In this document: one piece after another, positions 9,755 through 18,775 of the stretch | Layout of the letters: every line of letters starts with the position of its first letter | Position numbering within the stretch: position 1 is the stretch's first letter | NCBI GenBank assembly: GCA_964653595.1 | Contig: CAZZHH010000022.1 | Coordinates: forward strand, 1 to 56,499 | DNA: 56,499 nt | From: JBAXTE01 sp964653595 | GTDB taxonomy: Bacteria > Bacteroidota > Bacteroidia > Bacteroidales > WCHB1-69 | Reading direction: 5' to 3' | Notes under the pieces: generated by a model | Databases searched by the model: none | What the model was told of the DNA's origin: nothing | Seen by the model: the letters and a program-made list of their open reading frames with translations, nothing else | Position numbers and translations under genes: made by a program

Positions 9755-10126
9755 ATGAAATATATAAATCATATCCTATCTGCAATATTTAGTTTGCCCT
9801 TTATTATTTTTGGAGCAAATTACTTTTTCAACTTTATTCCCATGCAACCATCCACAGGCGATGCTGCAACATTTATGGGAGTATTATTTTCAACAAAATT
9901 CCTTTTAGTCGTAAAAATCCTCGAAATTTCTCTAGCTCTCATGATTTTTCTGAACATAAAACGAGCTTTTGCACTCGTACTTATTGCACCAATAGTTGTA
10001 AACATAGTACTTTTTGAGCTTTTAATAGTTCAGCAACCAGGTATTGGAATTGGATTACTTGGTCTGAATATATTCCTGTTTTATCGATACAAAGAAAACT
10101 ATTTGCCAATACTTAAATCTTATTGA
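9755..10126 (+). CDS. DoxX-like small membrane protein
   Basis: The 123-residue protein has four predicted transmembrane helices and starts with SAIFSLPFIIFGANYFFNFI, like DoxX/DoxD-family proteins. Members are small inner-membrane proteins sometimes linked to redox stress or quinone chemistry. An upstream in-frame ATG at 9725 would add ten charged residues; the ATG at 9755 gives the normal family start. The flavodoxin-fold reductase gene follows after 50 bases on the same strand, a pairing that suggests a shared redox or detoxification role. Confidence 0.75.
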   Translation: MKYINHILSAIFSLPFIIFGANYFFNFIPMQPSTGDAATFMGVLFSTKFLLVVKILEISLALMIFLNIKRAFALVLIAPIVVNIVLFELLIVQQPGIGIGLLGLNIFLFYRYKENYLPILKSY

Positions 10127-10176
10127 TTGAAAGTACCCAGATTAAAAAATATTAACCAATTAAAATAACAACAAAG

Positions 10177-10755
10177 ATGAATACCTTAATAATTTACGCG
10201 CACCCTAATCCAGCAAGTTTTTCAAACAGTATCAAGGATACGTTTATTCAAGCATTTAAATCAAAAGGAGATACTGTTACACTTCGCGATTTGTATGCAA
10301 CTAACTTCAATCCAGTTTTATCTGCCGATGATTTGCAAGCCATTCATTCGGGCAATACACCAGAGGACATAAAAGCGGAGCAAAAATTAATCACGGAAGC
10401 AGATAATTTAGTATTTATTTACCCGATATGGTGGACAGGATTACCTGCAATCATGAAAGGATACATCGATCGAGTTTTAACATACGGATTCTCCTATATT
10501 GCAACCGAGAACGGTATTGAAGGCTTGTTAAAAGGCAAAAAGGTAATTATTGCCACCCCTCATGGTACTCCAAAGGCATACTATGAGCCTTCCGGTATGT
10601 GGAAATCGTTATCTCAAACGCAAGACCAAGGAATTTTCGAGTTCTGTGGGATAGAAGTATCTAACCATTTCTTTTTCCCAATGATGGGAACAGAGGATCA
10701 TGATAGAAAGAATTATCTTAAAGAAGTGGAGGATTTTGTAGCAAAGATGGCATAA
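10177..10755 (+). CDS. NAD(P)H-quinone oxidoreductase, flavodoxin-like fold
   Basis: A 192-residue cytoplasmic FMN/FAD-dependent reductase of the NQO1/MdaB/KefF type. The N-terminal phosphate-binding loop YAHPNPASFSNSI (residues about 7-19) binds the flavin. The motif FIYPIWWTGLPAIMKGYIDR (about 88-107) is typical of the family, as is the GKKVIIATPHGTP strand-loop. It probably reduces quinones or azo/nitro compounds by two electrons. It lies downstream of the DoxX-like gene, likely in one operon. Confidence 0.87.
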   Translation: MNTLIIYAHPNPASFSNSIKDTFIQAFKSKGDTVTLRDLYATNFNPVLSADDLQAIHSGNTPEDIKAEQKLITEADNLVFIYPIWWTGLPAIMKGYIDRVLTYGFSYIATENGIEGLLKGKKVIIATPHGTPKAYYEPSGMWKSLSQTQDQGIFEFCGIEVSNHFFFPMMGTEDHDRKNYLKEVEDFVAKMA

Positions 10756-10854
10756 CCTATACTTAAAAACTTTTATTCGTTAACGAACTAGTTAGAGATA
10801 GGAAAAAATACCTACCCGATTTTTCAAAAAATTGATTTAAAATCACTATTAAAC

Positions 10855-10905
10855 ACTACTTTGGATCTCAGAATTTGCGTTTTGAGTATCAAGGTAGTTT
10901 TTTTT
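10855..10905. terminator. Imperfect hairpin with T-run
   Basis: ACTACTTTGGATCTCA (10855-10870) pairs with mismatches and G-U pairs to TGAGTATCAAGGTAGT (10883-10898), followed by eight T. It lies 100 bases after the quinone reductase stop, in a convergent gap. Confidence 0.5.
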
Positions 10906-10915
10906 ATTGGAATCT

Positions 10916-12730
10916 TTAATAATTCCGAACAAAGTCATTCAAATCCTCCTCTTCTGTCAGTTCCATTTTCTTTTTCAAACGGTAGCGTGTTTTCTTAACA
11001 CTCTCAATAGAAATACCCAAGATGGAGGCAATTTCTTTAGAATCGATGTTAAGTTTCATCAACAGAAACATTCTTAATTCTGCAGGAGATAAATGATCAA
11101 ATGACTCCTTAACCTGTTGGATCATACCAGGATATGCTCTTTCGAAATGATTTTTGAATTGAGACCAATTCTCCTCTGTGAGTATTTTCATCTGAGTAAG
11201 TTCCGAAATATTTTTCTCAAAATATGGATTTCGAGTTTCCGTGGCAGCAGAAAATGATTCCAGTTTATTTTCCAAATCTCCAATCAGCTTTGTTTTCTCA
11301 ATAAGATTTAGCATAAAACTTTCCAGCTCTTTCTTGTTGAAGTCGAGTTCATTTTTCATTCGCATCAACTCTGTTTCTCTAAGTTTCTCTTGAGATTGGA
11401 ACAACTCTCTATTTTTCTTATTTCGAAAAGTTAGCAATAGCATTATTCCTCCACCCAAAAGCGCACTCGCAATAAGCAAACTAACCAACAGCCAATTTTT
11501 TTGCAATTGTATACGGCGATCCTTTTCCAACAGTTTAATATGTTCTTCTTTCTTTGATGTTTCGTATTTCATCGACAATTCTTCGATCGTCTTTTGTTTT
11601 TGCATCGAATACAAACTGTCTTTAAGCTTATTAAACAGATGATAATATTCAAATGATTTTTCAAAATCCCCTTTTCGTTTATAAAAAGAAGTAAGCATCC
11701 GAAGAGCCACTTTTTCCTCTTCCAATTGACCTTTCTGTTGAGCTAACAGATATGATTCATTAATTTTGATCAGCGAAGAGTCGAGCATATTCAGTTTATC
11801 ATAACAAGTTGCGATATTTTGTAAAATAATGGGAATTTGTCGTTCATTTTTCAATAATTGATATAAAATATAAGAGTGATGAAGATATCCTTTCGCAATA
11901 TCCCATTCATTTTTTCCCATATAAGCCAATGCTAGATTATTGTATGACTCAGCTTGTCCTTCTATATCGCCATTTTTCGATCGCAAATCTAAAGACCTTC
12001 TAGCAATGACAATGGCACTATCAAATTTCTGTTTAGAAAACAACATGACAGATTTTGAGGACAAAAAATATGCTTCCAGAGAGTCGTTTTTTGAGTTCTT
12101 AAAATAGGTCAACGATGAATCAATCAACACATTAGCTCTTTTAAAATCATGGGCTAAAAACAAAACGATACCTAATTCGCCAAACTCTTGAAATTTTCCA
12201 ACCGTATCCTGCATTTTTTCATACAATAGAAGAGTTTGATATCTTAATCCTATTGCCATATCATACACCCCTTTTGAAGAATAGCAAATAGCTTTTGTCT
12301 TTAATGCGATTAAATACTCCTTTGGATAATTATCAGCATTAATCTCTATTAATGCACTATCCAAATAAGTGATGGCTGAGTCATATGCCGATCTTTTTAA
12401 AACAATTAAACCATTATACAGGTGAAATATCGCCTTGTTCGTTTTAGAATTTAAATCTAATTTTCGGTACTCTTTTAAGTGTTGTTCTAATAGATTAATT
12501 TTTCCAGAATGAGACAAACTTAAAAACAAGGAACGATACAAACTATCTGATGTCTCCTTTGGATATTTTGAGAAGATGAGATAGGTATTTTGAACATCTG
12601 TAGTGTCAAATACAACCATTTCAGAGTTTTTCTTTGTATTAGAATCATAACCACAGCCAGTTAATAACATCAGAAAAACAAAGAACAAAAATTTCTGAAG
12701 TCCATAGGTGAAAAAATAAATCCTACCCAT
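10916..12730 (-). CDS. Membrane TPR regulator with C-terminal LuxR-like helix-turn-helix
   Basis: A 604-residue one-component regulator. An N-terminal lipoprotein-like signal (FLMLLTGCG, cysteine about residue 26) is followed by TPR-type helical repeats to about residue 370. A transmembrane helix (about 405-428) comes next, then a charged coiled coil (about 430-500), and a helix-turn-helix at the end with SKEIASILGISIESVKKTRY. This layout is common in Bacteroidota. The predicted topology is sensing TPRs outside the cytoplasm and a DNA-binding tail inside. It is divergent from a T9SS cargo gene. TTGTCCAC motifs lie in the shared upstream region and one touches its start codon, which suggests self-regulation (inference). 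Confidence 0.83.
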   Translation of the reverse strand: MGRIYFFTYGLQKFLFFVFLMLLTGCGYDSNTKKNSEMVVFDTTDVQNTYLIFSKYPKETSDSLYRSLFLSLSHSGKINLLEQHLKEYRKLDLNSKTNKAIFHLYNGLIVLKRSAYDSAITYLDSALIEINADNYPKEYLIALKTKAICYSSKGVYDMAIGLRYQTLLLYEKMQDTVGKFQEFGELGIVLFLAHDFKRANVLIDSSLTYFKNSKNDSLEAYFLSSKSVMLFSKQKFDSAIVIARRSLDLRSKNGDIEGQAESYNNLALAYMGKNEWDIAKGYLHHSYILYQLLKNERQIPIILQNIATCYDKLNMLDSSLIKINESYLLAQQKGQLEEEKVALRMLTSFYKRKGDFEKSFEYYHLFNKLKDSLYSMQKQKTIEELSMKYETSKKEEHIKLLEKDRRIQLQKNWLLVSLLIASALLGGGIMLLLTFRNKKNRELFQSQEKLRETELMRMKNELDFNKKELESFMLNLIEKTKLIGDLENKLESFSAATETRNPYFEKNISELTQMKILTEENWSQFKNHFERAYPGMIQQVKESFDHLSPAELRMFLLMKLNIDSKEIASILGISIESVKKTRYRLKKKMELTEEEDLNDFVRNY

Positions 12731-12738
12731 TGTCCACG
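12730..12738 (+). promoter_or_regulatory. Single TTGTCCACG site at regulator start
   Basis: TTGTCCACG overlaps the first base of the start codon of the TPR/HTH regulator (its ATG is complementary to 12728-12730). It matches the half-sites of the tandem motif 84 bases further right. A protein bound here would block translation initiation or transcription of the regulator; that role is inferred. Confidence 0.45.
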
Positions 12739-12813
12739 TTGTTAAGAAAATTTTACTTACACAAATGTACCTTTTTTTTTGTTTAAATTCAACTTTGTCC
12801 CCATAAAAAAAAG

Positions 12814-12834
12814 TTGTCCACCTTTTTGTCCACG
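12814..12834 (+). promoter_or_regulatory. Tandem TTGTCCAC operator candidate (copy 1)
   Basis: Two direct copies of TTGTCCAC start at 12814 and 12826, exactly 12 bases apart. A related TTTGTCCCC lies at 12794-12802. The site sits in the divergent region between the TPR/HTH regulator and the first GEVED cargo gene, 111 bases before the latter. A copy with 20 of 21 bases identical precedes another T9SS cargo gene at 20024-20044. Confidence 0.6.
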
Positions 12835-12944
12835 GTTAGTTGATGTTTTTGACCAACTTTAAACAAGCAATCCAAGTCTATGAAAACAATTGGGAAGCAT
12901 AAAAAAGAGGCTTCAACAAAACAAAAATCAAAATGTAAATAAGT

Positions 12945-14719
12945 ATGAAAAAAAACATCTTTTTATTTTTACTTTTCTTAAGCATTTCAATATATGCAAA
13001 TGCTCAAATCACCAATCCAGCTCCCTATTGCAATGCCACCTTCGACGATATGGAAGGATTTCTGGTGGAAGACGCCATCAATAGCGTTTCCATTGGAACA
13101 CTGACAAATGCAACCAATGCTCAGTATGCCGCTCCGCATTACGTGTTCTACAATAATTTGGCGGCACCATCTCTGACCAAAGGAACAACTTATACCCTTA
13201 CCGTAAAATTCAATGTTCACGGGGGTTGCGGATACGGCGTATGGATCGATTACAATCAAAACAATACTTTTGAAGCAACTGAAAAAGTGGCTGGGACTAC
13301 TTCTGGCAACTTACTTGATATCACATCAAACACTACTATCACACAATCCGTTACCATACCCGCTACTGCAACTACAGGCAATACCCGGATGAGAGTAAGA
13401 ATCGTGGAAGACGATATGTACAACATGGACAACAATTATGTCATCGCAGCCTGTAATGCAAGCACCTCAAGCACGGATGTCATGGACTGGGGAGAAACAG
13501 AAGATTATGTCGTAAATATCGTATCTTCTGGAGGTTGTACTCCAGTTGCAATAACCACACAACCAACGGCTTCCCAAACCACTTGTGCTCCAGGGGGAGC
13601 ATCCTTTACGGTTGCAGCAGCAACTGGAACCGCACCAATTACCTATCAATGGCAATATTACAATGGATCCACATGGAATAGCGTAGTAAATGGAACTCCT
13701 ACAGGATCAACTTATTCCAATGCTACAACGGCAAACATGACCGTAACCGGAATTACAGCTGCTACAACACATCAATACAGATGTTATCTTACCAATTGCA
13801 GTGGCGCAAATAATGCAACCTCATCAACAGCTTCCTTGGTGGTGAATGCGAAGCCAACCGCACCAACAGTCGGAACTATCACACAACCAACTTGTGCCAC
13901 CAACACCGGAAGTGTCGTCTTAAACGGACTGCCAGCCGCTGGAACTTGGACGTTAACCAGAACTCCTGGGGGTACAACAACCACTGGAACGGGNNNNNNN
14001 NNNNNNNNNNNNNNNNNNNNNNNNNNNNNNNNNNNNNNNNNNNNNNNNNNNNNNNNNNNNNNNNNNNNNNNNNNNNNNNNNNNNNNNNNNNNNGGGGTAC
14101 AACAACCACTGGAACGGGAACCTCCACTACCATCACCGGACTTGCAACTGGAACCTACACATACACCGTCTCGAATGCCGCAACCTGCGTGTCAACCGCT
14201 TCCGCAAACGTAGTCATCAATACTCAACCAACAACGCCAACAGCGCAATTTACATGCACAACCAATGGATTAATGGTAACATTTTCAAACACATCCACAG
14301 GTGCCACTTCTTACAATTGGGATATTGCAGGATTTAACACTACCGATGTAAATCCAGTATATTCATTCCCATCCAATGGTCAATATACCGTTGTGCTCAC
14401 CGCAAATAATCAGGGATGTTCTTCAACTTACACCCAAACGATCACAATATCCGGCGTTGGGATTGAAACAGCTGAAATGAGCGACAATCTGATGGTTTTT
14501 CCGAATCCGACATCCGGAATGATCACAATACAGTTGAGTGAGCAGGTTTCCAATGCGAAGCTATTCATATCAGACATGATGGGTAGAGTTGTGTTTCAAA
14601 AAGAGATAAAAGAAATAAAAGAACCACTAGATCTTACCTCATTATCCCCCGGTATTTATGAATTACAGATTAATAATGAGAACAAAACCATTCATCAACG
14701 AATAGTTATTCAAAAATAA
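12945..14719 (+). CDS. T9SS cargo protein: GEVED, Ig-like and PKD domains, interrupted by assembly gap
   Basis: This secreted protein is read in two parts around 100 N. After the signal peptide (residues 1-21, ending ANAQ) comes a GEVED domain of about 170 residues ending WGETEDYVVNI. An Ig-like module (PITYQWQYYNGSTWNS), a threonine-rich repeat, a PKD-like module (SYNWDIAGFN) and a C-terminal type IX sorting domain (FPNPTSGMITIQL) follow. The sorting domain predicts export by T9SS and anchoring or release at the surface. The reading frame differs on the two sides only because of the gap length. If the identical 25-base ends are overlapped, one continuous frame of about 549 codons results. 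It is divergent from the TPR/HTH regulator. Confidence 0.85.
13994..14093. other. Assembly gap (100 N)
   Basis: Exactly 100 N, the usual placeholder for a gap of unknown size. The 25 bases before it (13969-13993) and after it (14094-14118) are identical and lie in a threonine-rich repeat, so the assembler probably broke on a repeat. Confidence 0.97.
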
Positions 14720-14883
14720 TAAAAAAGAATAAGTTGTCAATATCTGTCAGAAGGTTTAAATCAAACTGAAAGGTTATTTTATTCAGAGGTAAAGCAATCT
14801 GGCAGATATTCAATTTTAATAATCAAAAATCCGGAAAGCCGAAAACGGAACTAGAGTAGGCAAAATTACTAAAACAAAAAAAA

Positions 14884-16035
14884 ATGAAAAAAATGTTTTT
14901 TCTGTTGACCATCATTATAATGGCAACAACTTTAAATGCTCAAATCACAAACCCTGCCCCTTATTGCGTAGCTACTTTCGATGATATGGAAGGATTTCCT
15001 GTAGCAGACGCTATTAACAGTGTCTCGATTGGCACACTCACAAATGCCACCAATGGGCAATATGCTGCTCCACACTATGTGTTTTACAACAATTTGGCGG
15101 CACCATCGTTGACCAAAGGCACATCCTACACTTTAACCGTGAAATTCGATGTTAAAGGGGGTTGTGGATACGGTGTATGGATTGATTACAACCAAAACAA
15201 CACATTTGAAGCGAATGAAAAAGTGGCTGGGACAACCTCTGGCAATTCATTAGATATTTCATCCAATACAACCATCACTCAATCAGTTACTATACCTGCT
15301 ACTGCCACTACTGGCAATACCCGGATGAGAGTGAGAATCGTAGAAGACGACTACTACAACATGGATAACAATTATGTAATAGCCGCCTGCAATGCAAGCA
15401 CTTCCGCCGACGATGTGATGGACTGGGGAGAAACAGAAGACTACGTCGTGAATATCACGGGAGGTAGCACTACTACTCCAGTTGTAAACACCACGGCAGC
15501 ATCGTCAGTTACATCAACTACTGCTACCGTCAATGGAAATGTAAATGCAAACAATACTACCTGTACCGTCTCTTTTGAATACGGCACAACCACTTCATAT
15601 GGTTCTACAAAAGCGGCCACTCCTGCTTCGGTAACCGGAACAACAGCAACCAACATAACCGCTCAACTAACAGGCTTAACACCAAACACATTATACCATT
15701 ACCGCATTAAAGTAGTAGCAGGTAGTACTACCTATTTTGGATCAGACCAAACTTTCAACACGCTTACTACAGGATTACAAGAGAATTCTTCTGAAATCAC
15801 CACAGAAATATTTCCAAATCCATCTAAAGATATAATTAATATCAACCGTTCTTCCTCTGACAAAATTAATGTTCAGATTATCGATATTCTTGGGCAAACA
15901 GTATTATCTCAAACAATTACTTCCAATCAAAGTCAACTATGTATTTCTGACTTAAAGGATGGATTATATTTTCTTCAACTTGTTCAGGATGGAAATGTTA
16001 TTAATCAAATCAAATTTGTAAAGTCTGGTAAATAA
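14884..16035 (+). CDS. T9SS cargo protein: GEVED domain and fibronectin-like module
   Basis: A 383-residue paralogue of the preceding cargo protein. The signal peptide ends TLNAQ (about residue 20). The GEVED domain (about residues 20-190) differs from its neighbour's at about a dozen of some 170 positions. The middle differs: instead of Ig and PKD modules there is one fibronectin-like repeat (VNGNVNANNTTCTVSFEYGT, then LTGLTPNTLYHYRIKV). The C-terminus is a T9SS sorting domain (IFPNPSKDIININ). It lies 164 bases after its paralogue and is followed by a strong terminator. Its ligand is unknown; such proteins are often adhesins or matrix components. Confidence 0.87.
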   Translation: MKKMFFLLTIIIMATTLNAQITNPAPYCVATFDDMEGFPVADAINSVSIGTLTNATNGQYAAPHYVFYNNLAAPSLTKGTSYTLTVKFDVKGGCGYGVWIDYNQNNTFEANEKVAGTTSGNSLDISSNTTITQSVTIPATATTGNTRMRVRIVEDDYYNMDNNYVIAACNASTSADDVMDWGETEDYVVNITGGSTTTPVVNTTAASSVTSTTATVNGNVNANNTTCTVSFEYGTTTSYGSTKAATPASVTGTTATNITAQLTGLTPNTLYHYRIKVVAGSTTYFGSDQTFNTLTTGLQENSSEITTEIFPNPSKDIININRSSSDKINVQIIDILGQTVLSQTITSNQSQLCISDLKDGLYFLQLVQDGNVINQIKFVKSGK

Positions 16036-16068
16036 AAAACATGAATGATTCCTTGCCAAATCACACAT

Positions 16069-16096
16069 AGGAGCCCAAAAGGCTCCTTTTTTTTTT
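16069..16096 (+). terminator. Rho-independent terminator
   Basis: AGGAGCC (16069-16075), loop CAAAA, GGCTCCT (16081-16087), then a run of T to 16096. It ends the GEVED cargo transcript. Confidence 0.9.
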
Positions 16097-16196
16097 AATT
16101 ATTCACTAATTGCAAACTCCAATAAGTGGAATAGAATCCTATGTTCTAATTTCAAATTCTCTACAGAATTTTGTTTTATCATTGGAGTAAAAAAAA

Positions 16197-16883
16197 GTGA
16201 AACTCCTGATAATAGAAGACGAAAAGAGTTTAAGGGAATCCATCATCGACTTTTTACAAGTGGAAGGATATCTTTGCGAAGAGGCTCAAACTCTGGAAGA
16301 AGGCTATGAGAAGATGAACCTATATGGATATGATTGTCTCCTGATCGATATTGGATTGCCCGACGGGAATGGATTATCGCTGATTAAAGAGTTGAAGAAA
16401 CTACATCCAGAAACGGGGATTATCATTATTTCTGCCCGCAACTCTATCGATGATAAAATTGAAGGGTTGGATCTTGGTGCGGACGATTATCTGTCGAAAC
16501 CGTTTCATCTGTCTGAACTTAACTCTAGAATCAAATCCGTTTTAAGGAGGGTGAAATTTGAGTGTAAAACCGAATTGAAAATCGGAGAGCTTTTAATTTT
16601 ACCTGATTCAAGACAAGTTTTCGCAGGTCAAGAAGCAGTTGTACTTACCAAAAAGGAATTTGACATGCTAATCTTTTTTGTTTCAAATCTCAATCGGGTT
16701 CTGACCAAAGAGGCCATCGCAGGGCATCTTTGGGGCGAGTTTGCAGACACAGCAGATTCTTTCGACTTTGTATATTCTCAAATAAAAAATCTGAGGAAGA
16801 AATTGCAGGAAAAGACCAACCTAGATTACTTTAGGAACGTATATGGGAGAGGATATACTTTTCAAACACCTGATAACAAGTAA
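16197..16883 (+). CDS. OmpR-family response regulator
   Basis: A 228-residue two-component regulator starting at GTG, with GGAG a short distance upstream. The receiver domain (residues 1-115) has the acidic pocket EDE near residues 7-9, the phospho-acceptor aspartate 51 (LLIDIGLPDG) and lysine 101 (YLSKPFH). A winged-helix DNA-binding domain follows (about 125-225), ending with the wing motif VYGRGYTF. The partner kinase begins 30 bases downstream. The likely target is the PepSY-like gene after the kinase, a gene order seen in other Bacteroidota. Confidence 0.93.
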   Translation: MKLLIIEDEKSLRESIIDFLQVEGYLCEEAQTLEEGYEKMNLYGYDCLLIDIGLPDGNGLSLIKELKKLHPETGIIIISARNSIDDKIEGLDLGADDYLSKPFHLSELNSRIKSVLRRVKFECKTELKIGELLILPDSRQVFAGQEAVVLTKKEFDMLIFFVSNLNRVLTKEAIAGHLWGEFADTADSFDFVYSQIKNLRKKLQEKTNLDYFRNVYGRGYTFQTPDNK

Positions 16884-16913
16884 ATTACAGACAACTCATA
16901 AAACAAAATTCCA

Positions 16914-18173
16914 ATGAAACTTGTAAACAAAATCAATCTACAATTTCTCCTGCTTTTGCTGATTATATTTACATTTGCCGGGATCTTGTTTTATATCGCC
17001 ATTAAGATGGTAGCAGATGAAAACATCGAAGAAATACTCGAGAGCAGAACCCAAAGAGTGATGCTTTTCATCGAGTCAAATCCACAAAAAAAGAGTGGCA
17101 TCATCTCTCCGGACCAGTCAATCGTTGTTAATGAAATCACTCCCACAAAGCCTTTTAAACACTTTTCGGACACCACTATTTTCGACAATTATGAAAATGA
17201 AAGGATGGAATTTCGCAAGCTCACTTCGGTTGTTAAAATCAACGAACATTATTACCAAATAGAGATAACCCTTTCACAACTTGAATCGGAAGACATGGTT
17301 GAAGTGATTTCATACTTTATGTGCGGACTTTTTGCTTTTATCGTGATTGTTTTGTTTGTACTTAACCGTTGGTTGTCAACCACTTGGTGGCGTCCTTTCT
17401 ACCAAACAATGGATCAATTAAAGCGGTTTAAGATCGATCAACTCTCCTCCGTTGAATTTGAACAGACCAACATAGAAGAATTTAAGCAATTAAATTGTGT
17501 ATTACAAGAGATGATGACGCAGATCATCGCAGACTTTAAGAACGTGAAAGAGTTTACGGAAAACGCATCTCATGAGATTCAAACACCGTTGGCAATCATC
17601 AAGAGCAAACTTGAAATAATTTTACAAAATAAAGACTTAAGCCCAGATTGCAACAATCAAATCCAAGAAGCATATTCCGCTACGAGCCGTCTTTCCAAAC
17701 TCAGTGAAGCGCTTTTGCTCATCTCTAAAATTGAAAACCAGCAATTTATCCATTTATCGGTAGTCGATTTTAATAAGTTGATTCAAGATCGAATCCAATT
17801 TATCGAAGAGATGTTGCTTATGAAAAACATTGAAATTAGCATAAAATCAGACCAACCTTTTATTCACAAAATGAATATTACACTTGCTGAAACGCTCATC
17901 CACAACTTACTTGGAAATGCCATCAAACATAACATGGTAAGCGGCGAGATAAGCATCACCATCACGAAGAGTCAAATTGTCTTCTCAAATACCGGAAGTG
18001 CTTTTGAAGGTGATCCTGAAAAAATATTCAATCGATTTGTGAAATATTCCACCAATGGAGAATCCATAGGATTAGGACTTTCCATTGTCTCAGAAATATG
18101 CAAAAACAACCATTTGACGATTCAATACGATTACGATGATGGTTGGCATCACTTTCGAGTCAAGCGTATTTAA
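16914..18173 (+). CDS. Sensor histidine kinase
   Basis: A 419-residue inner-membrane kinase. One transmembrane helix lies at about residues 9-31 and a second at about 127-150, with a periplasmic sensor segment of about 95 residues between. The dimerisation domain carries the phospho-acceptor histidine 220 in ASHEIQTPL. The ATPase domain has the N-box LIHNLLGNAIKHN and G2-type GESIGLGLSIV. The G1 box is unusual: FSNTGSAF appears in place of the usual DxGxG, a variation known among Bacteroidota kinases. It pairs with the OmpR-type regulator immediately upstream. Confidence 0.92.
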   Translation: MKLVNKINLQFLLLLLIIFTFAGILFYIAIKMVADENIEEILESRTQRVMLFIESNPQKKSGIISPDQSIVVNEITPTKPFKHFSDTTIFDNYENERMEFRKLTSVVKINEHYYQIEITLSQLESEDMVEVISYFMCGLFAFIVIVLFVLNRWLSTTWWRPFYQTMDQLKRFKIDQLSSVEFEQTNIEEFKQLNCVLQEMMTQIIADFKNVKEFTENASHEIQTPLAIIKSKLEIILQNKDLSPDCNNQIQEAYSATSRLSKLSEALLLISKIENQQFIHLSVVDFNKLIQDRIQFIEEMLLMKNIEISIKSDQPFIHKMNITLAETLIHNLLGNAIKHNMVSGEISITITKSQIVFSNTGSAFEGDPEKIFNRFVKYSTNGESIGLGLSIVSEICKNNHLTIQYDYDDGWHHFRVKRI

Positions 18174-18226
18174 CAAAAAAGTGTCCCAATTTTTTTCATT
18201 TCCAAACTATCTACAAATTCATGCAA

Positions 18227-18234
18227 TATATTTG
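18227..18234 (+). promoter_or_regulatory. -7 box before the PepSY-like gene
   Basis: TATATTTG matches TAnnTTTG, 31 bases before the PepSY-like start. No TTG stands 19-21 bases upstream, as expected for an activator-dependent promoter; control by the adjacent response regulator is inferred. Confidence 0.45.
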
Positions 18235-18264
18235 TCACAACAAAAAACCAAAAATCAATAAAAT

Positions 18265-18744
18265 ATGAAGAAAATTATCTTGACATCAGTCTTAGCATTA
18301 TTCATCCTTAGTGCAAATGCACAAGAGAAAAACGAACATTCAAAATGTTGTAAAAAGATCGTGGTTCCAGAATCGGTGAAAAAAGCTTTTTCGGATAAAT
18401 ATCCAGAGGTAAAAAAAGTGAAATGGGATTTGGAAAAACCAGGACAATACGAAGCGGAGTTTAAGCTGGCAAAAGTCAAGACTTCGGTGCTTATCGATGA
18501 GAATGGAGCTGTTTTGGAAGTGGAAAATGAAATCAATAGAAAGGATTTACCTCAGGCCGTTCAAAATACGCTGAAAACCGATTTCTCCGGTTACGAGATC
18601 GAAGAGGTGGAAAAGGTGGTTGCCAATGGAGTGGTTACCTACGAAATGGACGCAGAACAGGGTAATGAAGAGTTTGAACTGGTGTTTGACGTCAATGGAA
18701 AACTGCTTTCAAAAGAAGTGGAAAAAGAGGATGGAAATGATTGA
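18265..18744 (+). CDS. PepSY-like periplasmic protein
   Basis: A 159-residue exported protein with a signal peptide (residues 1-19, ending SANAQ) and two consecutive PepSY-like modules (DUF2874/PF11396 type). Module one is VPESVKKAFSDKYPEVKKVK followed by WDLEKPGQYEAEFK; module two is LPQAVQNTLKTDFSGYEIEE followed by YEMDAEQGNEEFELVFD. Such proteins resemble beta-lactamase-inhibitor folds and are often controlled by a neighbouring two-component system; their function is unsettled. Two adjacent cysteines (residues about 29-30) follow the signal. It is probably the output gene of the upstream kinase-regulator pair. Confidence 0.82.
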   Translation: MKKIILTSVLALFILSANAQEKNEHSKCCKKIVVPESVKKAFSDKYPEVKKVKWDLEKPGQYEAEFKLAKVKTSVLIDENGAVLEVENEINRKDLPQAVQNTLKTDFSGYEIEEVEKVVANGVVTYEMDAEQGNEEFELVFDVNGKLLSKEVEKEDGND

Positions 18745-18775
18745 TGAAATCTACTTTTCCAATGAGGCCTTGGCG

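Noticed and set aside
12890..13084. Short plus-strand frame overlapping the start of the GEVED cargo gene
   Set aside because: Overlaps the signal peptide of a clear T9SS cargo gene in another frame and has no protein-like features.
13892..14719. A separate second gene after the assembly gap
   Set aside because: The frame difference comes only from the arbitrary 100-N length; the identical flanks and matching domain order show one gene.
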